The position numbers were made by a program, and so were the translations under genes. Under the pieces are notes generated by a model. The model did no database searches and was not told the origin of the DNA. It saw only the letters and a list, made by a program, of their open reading frames with translations. A DNA stretch of 64,000 nucleotides from an uncultured Erysipelotrichaceae bacterium (lineage in GTDB: Bacteria; Bacillota_I; Bacilli_A; Erysipelotrichales; Erysipelotrichaceae), in NCBI GenBank assembly GCA_949289855.1, contig CASEPS010000001.1, positions 1 to 64,000 on the forward strand. Reading direction: 5' to 3'. Shown here in pieces: positions 1 through 7,513 of the stretch. Positions within the stretch are counted from its first letter, which is position 1. The number at the start of each line of letters is the position of its first letter.

Positions 1-82
1 TCAATAATTTTACATTTGATATATGAAATACCGGGTCCGGAGCAATTCATCCCACCACCTATAGAGGTGGGGGATTTCTTGC
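1..82 (+). mobile_element. Right end of an IS200/IS605-type (TnpB) element, with omega-RNA tail
   Basis: The stretch carries a GC-rich hairpin, CCACCT-ATAG-AGGTGG at 54-69, followed by GGGGATTTCTTGC and no T-run. This layout resembles the right end of IS200/IS605 elements, where the 3' part of tnpB overlaps the omega (reRNA) guide scaffold and the element boundary lies just after the hairpin. The body of the element would be outside the window on the left. From about position 83 the sequence belongs to the interrupted flanking gene. The family call rests on resemblance of this short end only. An ordinary terminator is less likely because the T-run is missing. Confidence 0.5.
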
Positions 83-211
83 CTGTTATGTGTTAAAGAC
101 AAGTACTTCTGGGAAGAAATGGGAGAACATCCGGATTTTGAAAAGTTCATACAGTGTCTTTGCCGGGTGGCTGATAGCCGTGAAACAAGACAGGAGAGTA
201 TTTTCAGATGA
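83..211 (+). pseudogene. C-terminal remnant of a gene cut by the IS element
   Basis: An open frame runs without a stop from about position 65 to the TGA at 209-211. That stop overlaps the ATG of the next gene in an ATGA coupling. The last residues include KYFWEEMGEHPDF and end in RETRQESIFR. The translational overlap suggests this was the authentic upstream partner of the PTS operon, now missing everything N-terminal of the insertion. It is too short to assign a family; a regulator, a PTS component or a sugar enzyme would all fit the position. Confidence 0.5.
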
Positions 212-1752
212 ATGTGCTTCTTGTATGTGCAGTTGGTATGTCTTCATCGTTACTTGCAGATAAGACAAGAGATGCTTTGCGTAACATGGGAAGAAGCGAT
301 ATTCGTATTGGTGCCTGTGGTTCGGGGAATGCGCTGTATTATAGCCGGCAGGCAGATCTTGTTTTGCTTGCGCCGCAGATTTCCTTTATGCAGGAAAATA
401 TTGAAAAAGAATGCATTACCAGAGTTGTTGTTATGCCTGCAGATGTATATGGGCTAAAAGACGGCGAACGTATAGCAGAGTTGATTCTGGATCCGGAAAA
501 GGCAGAGGAGAAAGAAACGGGGAGAATGACTAAGCTGCTTTTGAAACTTGCAGAAGTAGTAGGTGGAAACAGAATTCTTCTTGCTGTAAGAGATGGGATG
601 AGTGATATTCTTCCCGTTACACTTTTGGGTAGTTTTTTCTCATTACTGATGAATTTTCCAGTTTCTTTCTGGACTGACTTTCTTTCTTCAAGTGGAATAG
701 GACAATTGCTTGAGACTGGACATACTATGACGATTGGCCTATTGTCCATTTATGCAACATTAACAATTTCTTATCATCTCGCCAAAGATAAAGGTATTAA
801 CGGGACTGGTGTAGGTTTAACAGCAATGGTCTGTTTCTTTATGGTATCTGGAGCAGTAGACGGTACGGCAGTTTCTATGGAACATCTTGGCGCAAATGGT
901 TTGTTTACGGCAATTCTTGTTGCAATATTTGTGGGAAAACTGTTTCCGTGCTTTGCGAAGAAAACAAAGACAAAAGGGAGTCGGATTCCTACACAGGTTA
1001 TCAGGTCTTTGCGGGCAATTGTCCCATCTTTTGTCTGTATATCTTTGATGGTTCTTCTGAATGCGGCTGGGGTGTTTGTGTTTCACCGTTCACTTCCAGA
1101 AATGATTGATGATACGCTTGTGGCTCATATTTCTGGTATTGTTGGTACAAATCCTGCTTCATACCTTCTGATTACATTGATCGCTAATGTGTTATGGGTA
1201 TTTGGTTTGCATGGTGGTCAGATTACCAGTTCTGTGACAGGTTCCATTTATACAAGACTTTCCTATGGAAATATAGAAGCGTGGAATAATGGGAATGTAC
1301 TTCCCTATATGGTTGTAAACAACGTGAGTCATTTATATACCTTTGGTGGGGCTGGCAGTACGTTGTCACTTTCCATTGTCATGGCAATGCGTGCAAAGAG
1401 TAAGAAATACAAAACGCTTGGGAAATTAACAATTCCAATGGGATTATTCTTTATCAACGAACCGATGATATTTGGTTTTCCCATTATGTTGAATCCGATA
1501 ATGGCTATTCCGTTCATTTTGATCCCTATTGTTTGCGGAGGATTGACATTCTTTATGATGTCGATTGGTGTATTGCCATATCTTGCTGGATTTGATCTGC
1601 CATGGACGACACCTCCAGTTTTGTTTGGCTTACTTCAAGGGAGTGTGAGACTTGCTTTGTGGCAGATATTGATGCTTGTTTTGCAATGCTTGTTATGGTA
1701 TCCGTTTTTCTATTATGCAGACAGGGTTGAATATGAAAAGGAGAAGAAGTAG
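208..1752 (+). CDS. PTS lactose/cellobiose-type EIIB-EIIC fusion
   Basis: This membrane permease imports and phosphorylates a disaccharide. Residues 1 to about 100 form an EIIB domain that starts MNVLLVCAVGMSSS, with the phosphocysteine at Cys7. A short charged linker leads into a multi-span EIIC domain carrying the family motifs FGLHGG (about residue 333) and NEPMIFGFP (about residue 417). The start has AGGAGAG upstream and overlaps the preceding stop. No EIIA or HPr is encoded here, so EIIA must come from elsewhere. The sulfatase and ChbG genes downstream suggest a sulfated or N-acetylated disaccharide. The exact substrate cannot be read from sequence. Confidence 0.88.
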   Translation: MNVLLVCAVGMSSSLLADKTRDALRNMGRSDIRIGACGSGNALYYSRQADLVLLAPQISFMQENIEKECITRVVVMPADVYGLKDGERIAELILDPEKAEEKETGRMTKLLLKLAEVVGGNRILLAVRDGMSDILPVTLLGSFFSLLMNFPVSFWTDFLSSSGIGQLLETGHTMTIGLLSIYATLTISYHLAKDKGINGTGVGLTAMVCFFMVSGAVDGTAVSMEHLGANGLFTAILVAIFVGKLFPCFAKKTKTKGSRIPTQVIRSLRAIVPSFVCISLMVLLNAAGVFVFHRSLPEMIDDTLVAHISGIVGTNPASYLLITLIANVLWVFGLHGGQITSSVTGSIYTRLSYGNIEAWNNGNVLPYMVVNNVSHLYTFGGAGSTLSLSIVMAMRAKSKKYKTLGKLTIPMGLFFINEPMIFGFPIMLNPIMAIPFILIPIVCGGLTFFMMSIGVLPYLAGFDLPWTTPPVLFGLLQGSVRLALWQILMLVLQCLLWYPFFYYADRVEYEKEKK

Positions 1753-1851
1753 AAAGCTGCCAGAATATTGGCAGAAAGGTGTATGCAGTGAATTGTAAAG
1801 TTTGTGTATAGTGAGGACAGAAAGAAGGGGAAAACCCCAGGGAGGATAATT

Positions 1852-3165
1852 ATGAATGGATTTATTTCCTGGATGGACACGCACATGACGCCACTTGCGG
1901 CAAAGCTTGGCAATAACCGCTACCTGAAGGCGATCAGCTCAGGTTTTATTGCTATCATGGCCGCAACTATTGTCGGTTCGATGTTCACCCTCATCGGCAA
2001 CCTGCCGATTGAAGCATGGACAGATTGGCTTGCGGCTACAGGTATTGCAAAATTCCCGGCATTGCCTGGTCAGTGTACAACAGACCTGATTGCTCTCTAT
2101 GCGGCATTCTTTATTGCGTATAACCTGGCATCTTCTTTTGATGAGCAGGGTGCTGGAACAGGCGCAGGTCTTGCATGTCTTGTATCATTCTTTGTGATTA
2201 CTGGCAGAACTACATTCTTTGCGGCTGCTGAACCTGAAGCAGCAGCTGTCAGCGCAATTGCTTCGGACTATCTTGGTGCCAAGGGTTTGTTTGCAGCGAT
2301 GATCATCGCTTTGATCGGTGCACGTATTTATATCGCTGTTGTCAAAGCGGGATGGGTTATCAAACTTCCGGATTCTGTTCCACCAAATGTTGCCAACTCC
2401 TTCAGTTCCCTGATTCCGGCAGCGATTGTTGTAACATTCTGGCTTATCGTAGCAGCACTTTGCTCATTTACATCGTATGGCAGTCTGCACAACATGGTGT
2501 TCACCATTATCCAGAGCAACCTGATGCGGTTCATGGGAGATAATCTGATTTCCTTCACATTCTTCCAGTTTATGACAAACATCCTGTGGTTCTTCGGTCT
2601 TCATGGCGGCAACATTGTCGGATCTATTACAAATCCGATTTACACACCCCTTTCTCTGGAAAACCTTGCCGCTTTTGAAGCCGGAGAAGAAACAATGCCT
2701 TATATCATCTCTTCTTCCTTCAGTAAGTCCTTTATCTTCGGTGGTGTAGGTTCTATGTTTGGACTTGCTATATTGATGTGCTTCTTTGCAAAGTCACAGC
2801 AGTATAAGACACTTGGAAAGCTTTCTCTTCCAACAACATTCTTCTTTATCAATGAACCATTGTTGTTTGGTATTCCGGTTGTCCTGAATCCATTGTTCTT
2901 CATTCCGTTGATGCTGATTTCACCAATTCTTGGTGTGATATCATACTTTGTAATGAAGATTGGCATCGTGCCGATTCCGCATGGTTTACAGATTCCATGG
3001 ACCACTCCACCACTGATCAATGGTTTCCTGCAGGGAGGAATTCCTCTTGCTATTTGGGAATTGATCATGGTTCTTGCGTCTATTGTTCTTTGGTATCCGT
3101 TCTTCAAGCTTGGTGACAAGAAAGCTCTCGAAGAAGAAATGGGACTGACAAAAGATAATCAGTAA
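1852..3165 (+). CDS. PTS lactose/cellobiose-type EIIC permease
   Basis: A second EIIC of the same family lies 99 bp after the EIIBC gene. It has no EIIB domain and may share the EIIB of its neighbour. It is strongly hydrophobic, with FGLHGG near residue 248 and NEPLLFGIP near residue 333, both typical of sugar-binding EIIC channels. The ATG at 1852 is chosen because GGAGG lies at 1841-1845; an in-frame GTG at 1804 has no such site. Two paralogous EIICs in one operon suggest two related substrates or a heteromeric permease; this is inference. Confidence 0.87.
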   Translation: MNGFISWMDTHMTPLAAKLGNNRYLKAISSGFIAIMAATIVGSMFTLIGNLPIEAWTDWLAATGIAKFPALPGQCTTDLIALYAAFFIAYNLASSFDEQGAGTGAGLACLVSFFVITGRTTFFAAAEPEAAAVSAIASDYLGAKGLFAAMIIALIGARIYIAVVKAGWVIKLPDSVPPNVANSFSSLIPAAIVVTFWLIVAALCSFTSYGSLHNMVFTIIQSNLMRFMGDNLISFTFFQFMTNILWFFGLHGGNIVGSITNPIYTPLSLENLAAFEAGEETMPYIISSSFSKSFIFGGVGSMFGLAILMCFFAKSQQYKTLGKLSLPTTFFFINEPLLFGIPVVLNPLFFIPLMLISPILGVISYFVMKIGIVPIPHGLQIPWTTPPLINGFLQGGIPLAIWELIMVLASIVLWYPFFKLGDKKALEEEMGLTKDNQ

Positions 3166-3179
3166 CAGCTGGCAGACAT

Positions 3180-3205
3180 GTCCCGGAATGATTTTCGGGA
3201 CTGTT
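3180..3205 (+). terminator. Intercistronic hairpin before the sulfatase
   Basis: The arms GTCCCG (3180-3185) and CGGGAC (3196-3201) form a 6-bp stem followed by TGTTTGT. The U-tract is weak, so it may act as a partial terminator or an mRNA-processing barrier that lowers expression of the sulfatase and deacetylases relative to the permeases. Confidence 0.4.
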
Positions 3206-3223
3206 TGTATCTAAGGAGATTGT

Positions 3224-4702
3224 ATGAAACCGAATATATTATATTTTGTGGCGGATCAGATGAGGGCTGATTCTCAACATTATCTGGGAAATCCGGCATC
3301 GATTACACCTAATCTTGACCGTCTGGTCAAAGAAGGTGTTGGCTTTGAAAATGCATATTGTCAGAATCCGGTCTGTGTACCAAGCCGGTGCAGTTTTCTC
3401 AGCGGTCTGTACCCGCACACAACCGGACACAGAACAATGCACTATGTGCAAAATGACTGGGAACCAAATATACTGCGTATTATGAAAAATGCTGGCTACG
3501 AAGTCATCTGGCTTGGCAGAAATGATGTGGTAGATGGCAGAAAACCAAAAACAGATTATTGTAGTGCGTACTTTGATGGTGTGCATGAAGAGGATATGAA
3601 GGATGTGCCTCTTGGTATGAAAGACATCATGATGGAATTGGTGCGTAAGACAGGAAAGAAACCGGAAAAGAGGCCGTTTTCCAAGAATGTACATGCGTTC
3701 TATGTTGGTAAAAGTTCAACGGAAGATAGTGGACCAATGGATGTGGGCTGTGTGAAGTCCTGTCTTGTTTATCTCGACAGGAGGAAAAAGGAAGGGAATG
3801 ATAAACCGTTCTTTATCTATTGCACCCTTTCTTATCCACATCCACCGTATGAATGCTGTGATCCGTGGTATTCTTCGATTGATCGTACAAAGCTGCCACC
3901 TCGCAAGAAGTGGAATCCAGATAAGCCAAAGATGCTGGTGAAAACCGCAAACAACATGGATTTGCATGACTGGAGTGAAGAAAAGTGGAATGAACTGAGG
4001 GCAACCTATCTTGCGATGGTTTCCAAATGGGACAGCCAGCTTGGTGAAGTGGTCGATAAGCTGAAAGAAATTGGAGAGTATGACAACACATCTATCTTCT
4101 GCTTTGCGGATCATGGTGACTATACAGGTGATTATGACATTGTTGAGAAACTGCAGAATTGTTTTGAAAATGATCTGACCAATGTGCCGCTTGTTATCAA
4201 ACCTGCAAAACAGTTTGCCTGCAAACCACGTGTTACAAAGGCATTGGCTGAGCTTGTTGACCTCAATGCGACAGTATCAGAAATGACGGGTGTTGAACTT
4301 GGTTATGTGCAATATGGTGAGTCTCTGGTTCATGTTCTTGCGGGTGACGAGGAACATAAAAAAGTAGTGTTCTCAGAGGGCGGTAGACCAAATTATGACA
4401 CACCTGCTAAAGAGCTTGGACATGATGATCCTCATGATCCGTACTGGCCACGTCTCAGTGTGCAGCATCAGGATGATGGAAGTCATGGCAGGGCTGTTAT
4501 GATGCGTATGGGAAATCTTAAATATACAATGCGGGAATATGAAAGAGATGAGCTGTATGATCTGGATAGAGATCCTGATGAACAGATCAATGAAATTGAT
4601 AATCCAGAGTACAAGGAAAAGCTGATGGAAATGAAGGATTATATGTTGCGCTGGTATCAGGCAACAGCGGACTATGTGCCAGATAGAAAGGATGTAAGAT
4701 AA
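3224..4702 (+). CDS. Cytoplasmic sulfatase (alkaline phosphatase superfamily, Cys-type)
   Basis: This arylsulfatase-family enzyme removes sulfate esters. The signature CVPSRCSFLSG places the catalytic residue at Cys51, which must be converted to formylglycine. An N-terminal metal-site motif (VADQMR) and a later ADHGDYTGD motif (about residue 296) complete the calcium site. At 492 aa it has the usual length. There is no signal peptide, so it should act inside the cell on PTS-imported sugar. AAGGAG lies 6 nt before the ATG. No formylglycine-generating or anSME maturase is encoded in the window, so one must exist elsewhere. A choline-sulfatase-like subgroup is possible; glycan specificity is inferred from context. 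Confidence 0.88.
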   Translation: MKPNILYFVADQMRADSQHYLGNPASITPNLDRLVKEGVGFENAYCQNPVCVPSRCSFLSGLYPHTTGHRTMHYVQNDWEPNILRIMKNAGYEVIWLGRNDVVDGRKPKTDYCSAYFDGVHEEDMKDVPLGMKDIMMELVRKTGKKPEKRPFSKNVHAFYVGKSSTEDSGPMDVGCVKSCLVYLDRRKKEGNDKPFFIYCTLSYPHPPYECCDPWYSSIDRTKLPPRKKWNPDKPKMLVKTANNMDLHDWSEEKWNELRATYLAMVSKWDSQLGEVVDKLKEIGEYDNTSIFCFADHGDYTGDYDIVEKLQNCFENDLTNVPLVIKPAKQFACKPRVTKALAELVDLNATVSEMTGVELGYVQYGESLVHVLAGDEEHKKVVFSEGGRPNYDTPAKELGHDDPHDPYWPRLSVQHQDDGSHGRAVMMRMGNLKYTMREYERDELYDLDRDPDEQINEIDNPEYKEKLMEMKDYMLRWYQATADYVPDRKDVR

Positions 4703-4703
4703 T

Positions 4704-5492
4704 ATGAAACTGTTGGTACAATCAGATGATTATGGCATGACACCTGCTGTGGCAGATGGCATTATTTATGGTATTAAAAATGGTATTGTCAGGAATACAG
4801 GGCTGTTTTCCAATATGCCATGGGCAAAAGAATGTGTGGAAAAGATACGTCCATATCTAGATGAAATTGCTTTGGGTATCGACCTTAATGCCAGTACAGG
4901 TCCATCATTACTTGGTTATGAAAAGGTTCCTGATCTTTGTCATGAAGATGGGACTTTCCTCACATCTAAAGAGAATCGCAAGGCAGATGAAACAGCACCA
5001 GACCATGATCATGTAGACCATGACCAGCTGTATGCGGAATTCGATGCACAGGTACAGAAGTTTATTGAACTTGTTGGAAAGAAACCAGACTATGTGCATG
5101 CGCATGCGTATGGAACAAAGACTACAGAACAAGTCAGAAGAGAAATGGCTGAAAAGTATGATGTGCCATATACACATGATGCAGCAATTCGCCTGTTGGG
5201 GAAGCCAGCAGAAATGGGCTGGTACAAGTTTGCTGGACCAGAAGAACAACTGACAGAGGACCTCATTTCCTATATTGTGAATGATGTTTCTGGTTATCTG
5301 GGCAAAGAATATGGATACTTTGTAACACATTGTGGCTATGCGGACGCAAAACTTTTTGAACTTTCCAGTTTCAATCTTTGCCGTGTGAAGGATCTTGAAG
5401 CTGTATGTTCTGATGAAGTGAAGAACTGGGTGAAAGAAAATAATATTGAACTCATTACGTTCAAGGATGTACCAAGGGAGTTGTGGAAATGA
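4704..5492 (+). CDS. ChbG/HpnK (YdjC)-family carbohydrate deacetylase, copy 1
   Basis: The family removes an acetyl group from N-acetylated oligosaccharides; E. coli ChbG acts on chitobiose-6-phosphate delivered by a PTS. The N-terminal SDDYGM motif (Asp8, Asp9) and the histidines of HAHAYG near residue 132 provide the expected metal and catalytic residues, and THCGYAD sits near residue 208. The gene begins 1 nt after the sulfatase stop, so it is translated from the same message. With PTS permeases and a cytoplasmic sulfatase upstream, the likely substrate is an imported amino-sugar disaccharide phosphate. Length (262 aa) is normal. Confidence 0.85.
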   Translation: MKLLVQSDDYGMTPAVADGIIYGIKNGIVRNTGLFSNMPWAKECVEKIRPYLDEIALGIDLNASTGPSLLGYEKVPDLCHEDGTFLTSKENRKADETAPDHDHVDHDQLYAEFDAQVQKFIELVGKKPDYVHAHAYGTKTTEQVRREMAEKYDVPYTHDAAIRLLGKPAEMGWYKFAGPEEQLTEDLISYIVNDVSGYLGKEYGYFVTHCGYADAKLFELSSFNLCRVKDLEAVCSDEVKNWVKENNIELITFKDVPRELWK

Positions 5493-6277
5493 AACTGTTA
5501 TTTCAAAGTGATGACTATGGTATCACTCCTGCTGTAGCTGATGGCATTATCTACGGAATAGAGAATGGTATTATCAGAAATACAGGTTTGTTTGCCAATA
5601 TGCCATGGGCTGCAGAATGTGTTGAAAAGATCAGACCATACCTTGATAAAATAGCTTTGGGTATTGACCTCAATGCGAGTACTGGTCCTTCTCTTCTTGG
5701 GTATGACAAGGTACCAAACCTGTGTCATGAAGATGGAACATTCCTCACATCACGTGAAAACCGCAAGGCAGATGAAACAGCACCTGACCATGATCATGTG
5801 AATTATGATCAGGTCTATGCTGAGTTCAAGGCACAAATGGAGCGGTTTATTGAACTTGTTGGCAGAAAGCCGGATTATGTGCATGGACATGCCTATGGTA
5901 CGAAGACGACAGAACGGGCAAGAAATACACTTGCACAAGAGTATGGCTGTATAACCAGTACTTCCGTAATGAAGGCTCTTCAGCAAAAGGTTGCAACTTC
6001 ATGGTATGTAATTGGCAGTCCTGAAACACAATTAACAGAGGATCCAATCGGTTTCATTACTTCTGGGAAAGCATGTGACCTTACAAAAGAATATGGTTAT
6101 ATCATCTGCCATGCCGGCTATGCGGATGCAAGACTGTTTTCACTTTCCAGTTATAATCTGTGTCGTGTTAAAGATCTTGAAGCAGCTGTTTCACCACAAC
6201 TGAAGCAATGGGTAGAAGAAAACCATATTGAACTCATCAGTTTCAAAGATCTAAACAAGGAAGACTGGAAAGATTGA
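5489..6277 (+). CDS. ChbG/HpnK (YdjC)-family carbohydrate deacetylase, copy 2
   Basis: This is a tandem paralogue of the preceding gene, near-identical over the first 150 residues (SDDYGI, HGHAYGTKT). It is clearly divergent in the middle section, around residues 150-190, which helps line the substrate site in this family. The ATG at 5489 overlaps the previous TGA (ATGA) and has AGGGAG 8 nt upstream; a GTG two codons earlier is a weaker alternative. Duplication followed by divergence in the middle suggests two differently substituted substrates. It is the last gene of the operon, with a strong terminator 27 bp downstream. Confidence 0.85.
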   Translation: MKLLFQSDDYGITPAVADGIIYGIENGIIRNTGLFANMPWAAECVEKIRPYLDKIALGIDLNASTGPSLLGYDKVPNLCHEDGTFLTSRENRKADETAPDHDHVNYDQVYAEFKAQMERFIELVGRKPDYVHGHAYGTKTTERARNTLAQEYGCITSTSVMKALQQKVATSWYVIGSPETQLTEDPIGFITSGKACDLTKEYGYIICHAGYADARLFSLSSYNLCRVKDLEAAVSPQLKQWVEENHIELISFKDLNKEDWKD

Positions 6278-6303
6278 GACAAATCAGTACCAGAAAGAGA
6301 AAT

Positions 6304-6340
6304 AACAAAGAGAGGAGCGTAAACTCCTCTCTTTGTTGTC
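6304..6340 (+). terminator. Rho-independent terminator of the PTS-sulfatase operon
   Basis: A perfect 14-bp stem, AACAAAGAGAGGAG (6304-6317) with its complement at 6324-6337, encloses a 6-nt loop. The 3' arm ends in TTTGTTG. The inner stem is nearly the same as the bidirectional terminator of the toxin locus at 11602-11629. Confidence 0.85.
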
Positions 6341-6606
6341 GTCCACCACCACTCTTTAGCCAATGGAATTAGACATAAACATGATCATCTGTGCTAATGA
6401 GAATTACCTCATCGCAATACCATTATAATACATATTTATGATAATGCAATATTAATTTAATAAATAGTTTTGCTTCTAAAAAGAGAATTCGTATTTTGAT
6501 AAGGAAATTTGTGGAATGGTTGTCATAATACTTTCCAAGTGAAATCTTTCTGCCTTTCTGGTGACAATTGAGATTGAAACAATTCTGTACTTTTTGCATC
6601 TGTTGT

Positions 6607-6634
6607 CTGTCATATGAAATGTGCTGTTTGTCGC
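6607..6634 (+). promoter_or_regulatory. ECF-type promoter or operator, site A
   Basis: CTGTC at 6607-6611 and TTGTCGC at 6628-6634 are separated by 16 bp containing ATGAAATGTGC. Nearly the same sequence stands at 10427 and 27494, and a looser copy at 25249. The site ends 60 bp before the ATG of the gene it precedes, a distance kept in two other copies. The rest of the 415-bp gap to the left holds only the operon terminator and AT-rich sequence. Confidence 0.6.
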
Positions 6635-6693
6635 AATATGAGAAAACAACATGTCTTTTCCAGTATTGTAGAGACAGGAAAAGGAGACAGATT

Positions 6694-7278
6694 ATGAAAA
6701 AGTGGATGATTCCGGTATTTGCCTTAGGAGGCGTTGCAACAGTTAGTGCAGCTGTTTTAGGAGGAATGCTGCTATTTGGAGGCAATAAAGGTGGTGTGGA
6801 AACGCCGGAGGAAGTAATGGAAACAGTTGTCGATGCTAATTTTTATGAAGCCGATTTTGAACAGCTTGTTATGCTTGGAAGATACCCAATGATCAAAGCG
6901 GCTTGTGATCCAGAGGCGACTGACAGACAGGTTAGGCAATGTGTGGAAAAGGCTGGAGAATATTGGGATGATGGTGTACGTTCCATACACGAATACTCAG
7001 GTGGCATTGAAGGTTATACTGTCAAGTCTATTGAACAAATTACTTTGGATGAGGATGTAATTGCAGAAACGATGGAAGGATATGACGATGTTGGAGAAAA
7101 GGTAGATGATGTAGTGAATGTAGAATGTGAATTAAATATCATAAATGGTGAAGGTGATGAGTCACCTCTATATTTGAAAGTCCGGACGATTGAGATTGGT
7201 GATAGATGGTATCTTGATTTTCTGGAGCCAGATCTGGCTGCATTTATGAAGAATGCATATCATGAATTGTATGGATAA
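6694..7278 (+). CDS. Membrane-anchored extracytoplasmic protein (paralogue of the 10.5 kb gene)
   Basis: The product has 194 aa. Residues 4-29 are a single N-terminal transmembrane anchor (WMIPVFALGGVATVSA onward) without a lipobox cysteine, followed by an acidic domain of about 160 residues predicted outside the cell. The ATG is chosen because AAGGAGA lies 8 nt upstream. It shares its N-terminus, overall plan and promoter with the protein at 10515. The soluble part resembles small DUF4878/NTF2-like sensor or stress domains only in general form, and I do not recognise a specific family. The shared promoter suggests control by the tethered sigma factor at 25405. Confidence 0.7.
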   Translation: MKKWMIPVFALGGVATVSAAVLGGMLLFGGNKGGVETPEEVMETVVDANFYEADFEQLVMLGRYPMIKAACDPEATDRQVRQCVEKAGEYWDDGVRSIHEYSGGIEGYTVKSIEQITLDEDVIAETMEGYDDVGEKVDDVVNVECELNIINGEGDESPLYLKVRTIEIGDRWYLDFLEPDLAAFMKNAYHELYG

Positions 7279-7335
7279 AGTGAAAAGGTTATTTCCACTT
7301 TTCAAAATGAAAGTTGATATTATTGTTACAGATAT

Positions 7336-7374
7336 GCAGGAATCTGTGATTTTTTCTCAGATTCCTGCTTTTTC
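7336..7374 (+). terminator. Rho-independent terminator
   Basis: An 11-bp perfect stem, GCAGGAATCTG (7336-7346) with CAGATTCCTGC (7358-7368), is followed by TTTTTC. It ends the transcript of the membrane-anchored protein gene. Confidence 0.85.
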
Positions 7375-7513
7375 TTTTCCTCGTTGAATTGTTTGAAGCC
7401 TGACAACTTACCTCAGGATCATTTTCATTATAAAGCTGTTGGCAGCCCTTAGACATGGCGTTATAAGAAGATAATGTACGGTTGAAAATAGTGCATATGA
7501 TGAAGAATTTGGC

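Noticed and set aside
49-73. Simple Rho-independent terminator
   Set aside because: The stem is GC-rich but no T-run follows; the bases after it match an IS605-type end better.
1804-1851. Upstream GTG start for the second EIIC
   Set aside because: The extra 16 residues are charged and unlike the family, and the ribosome site at 1841 serves the ATG at 1852.
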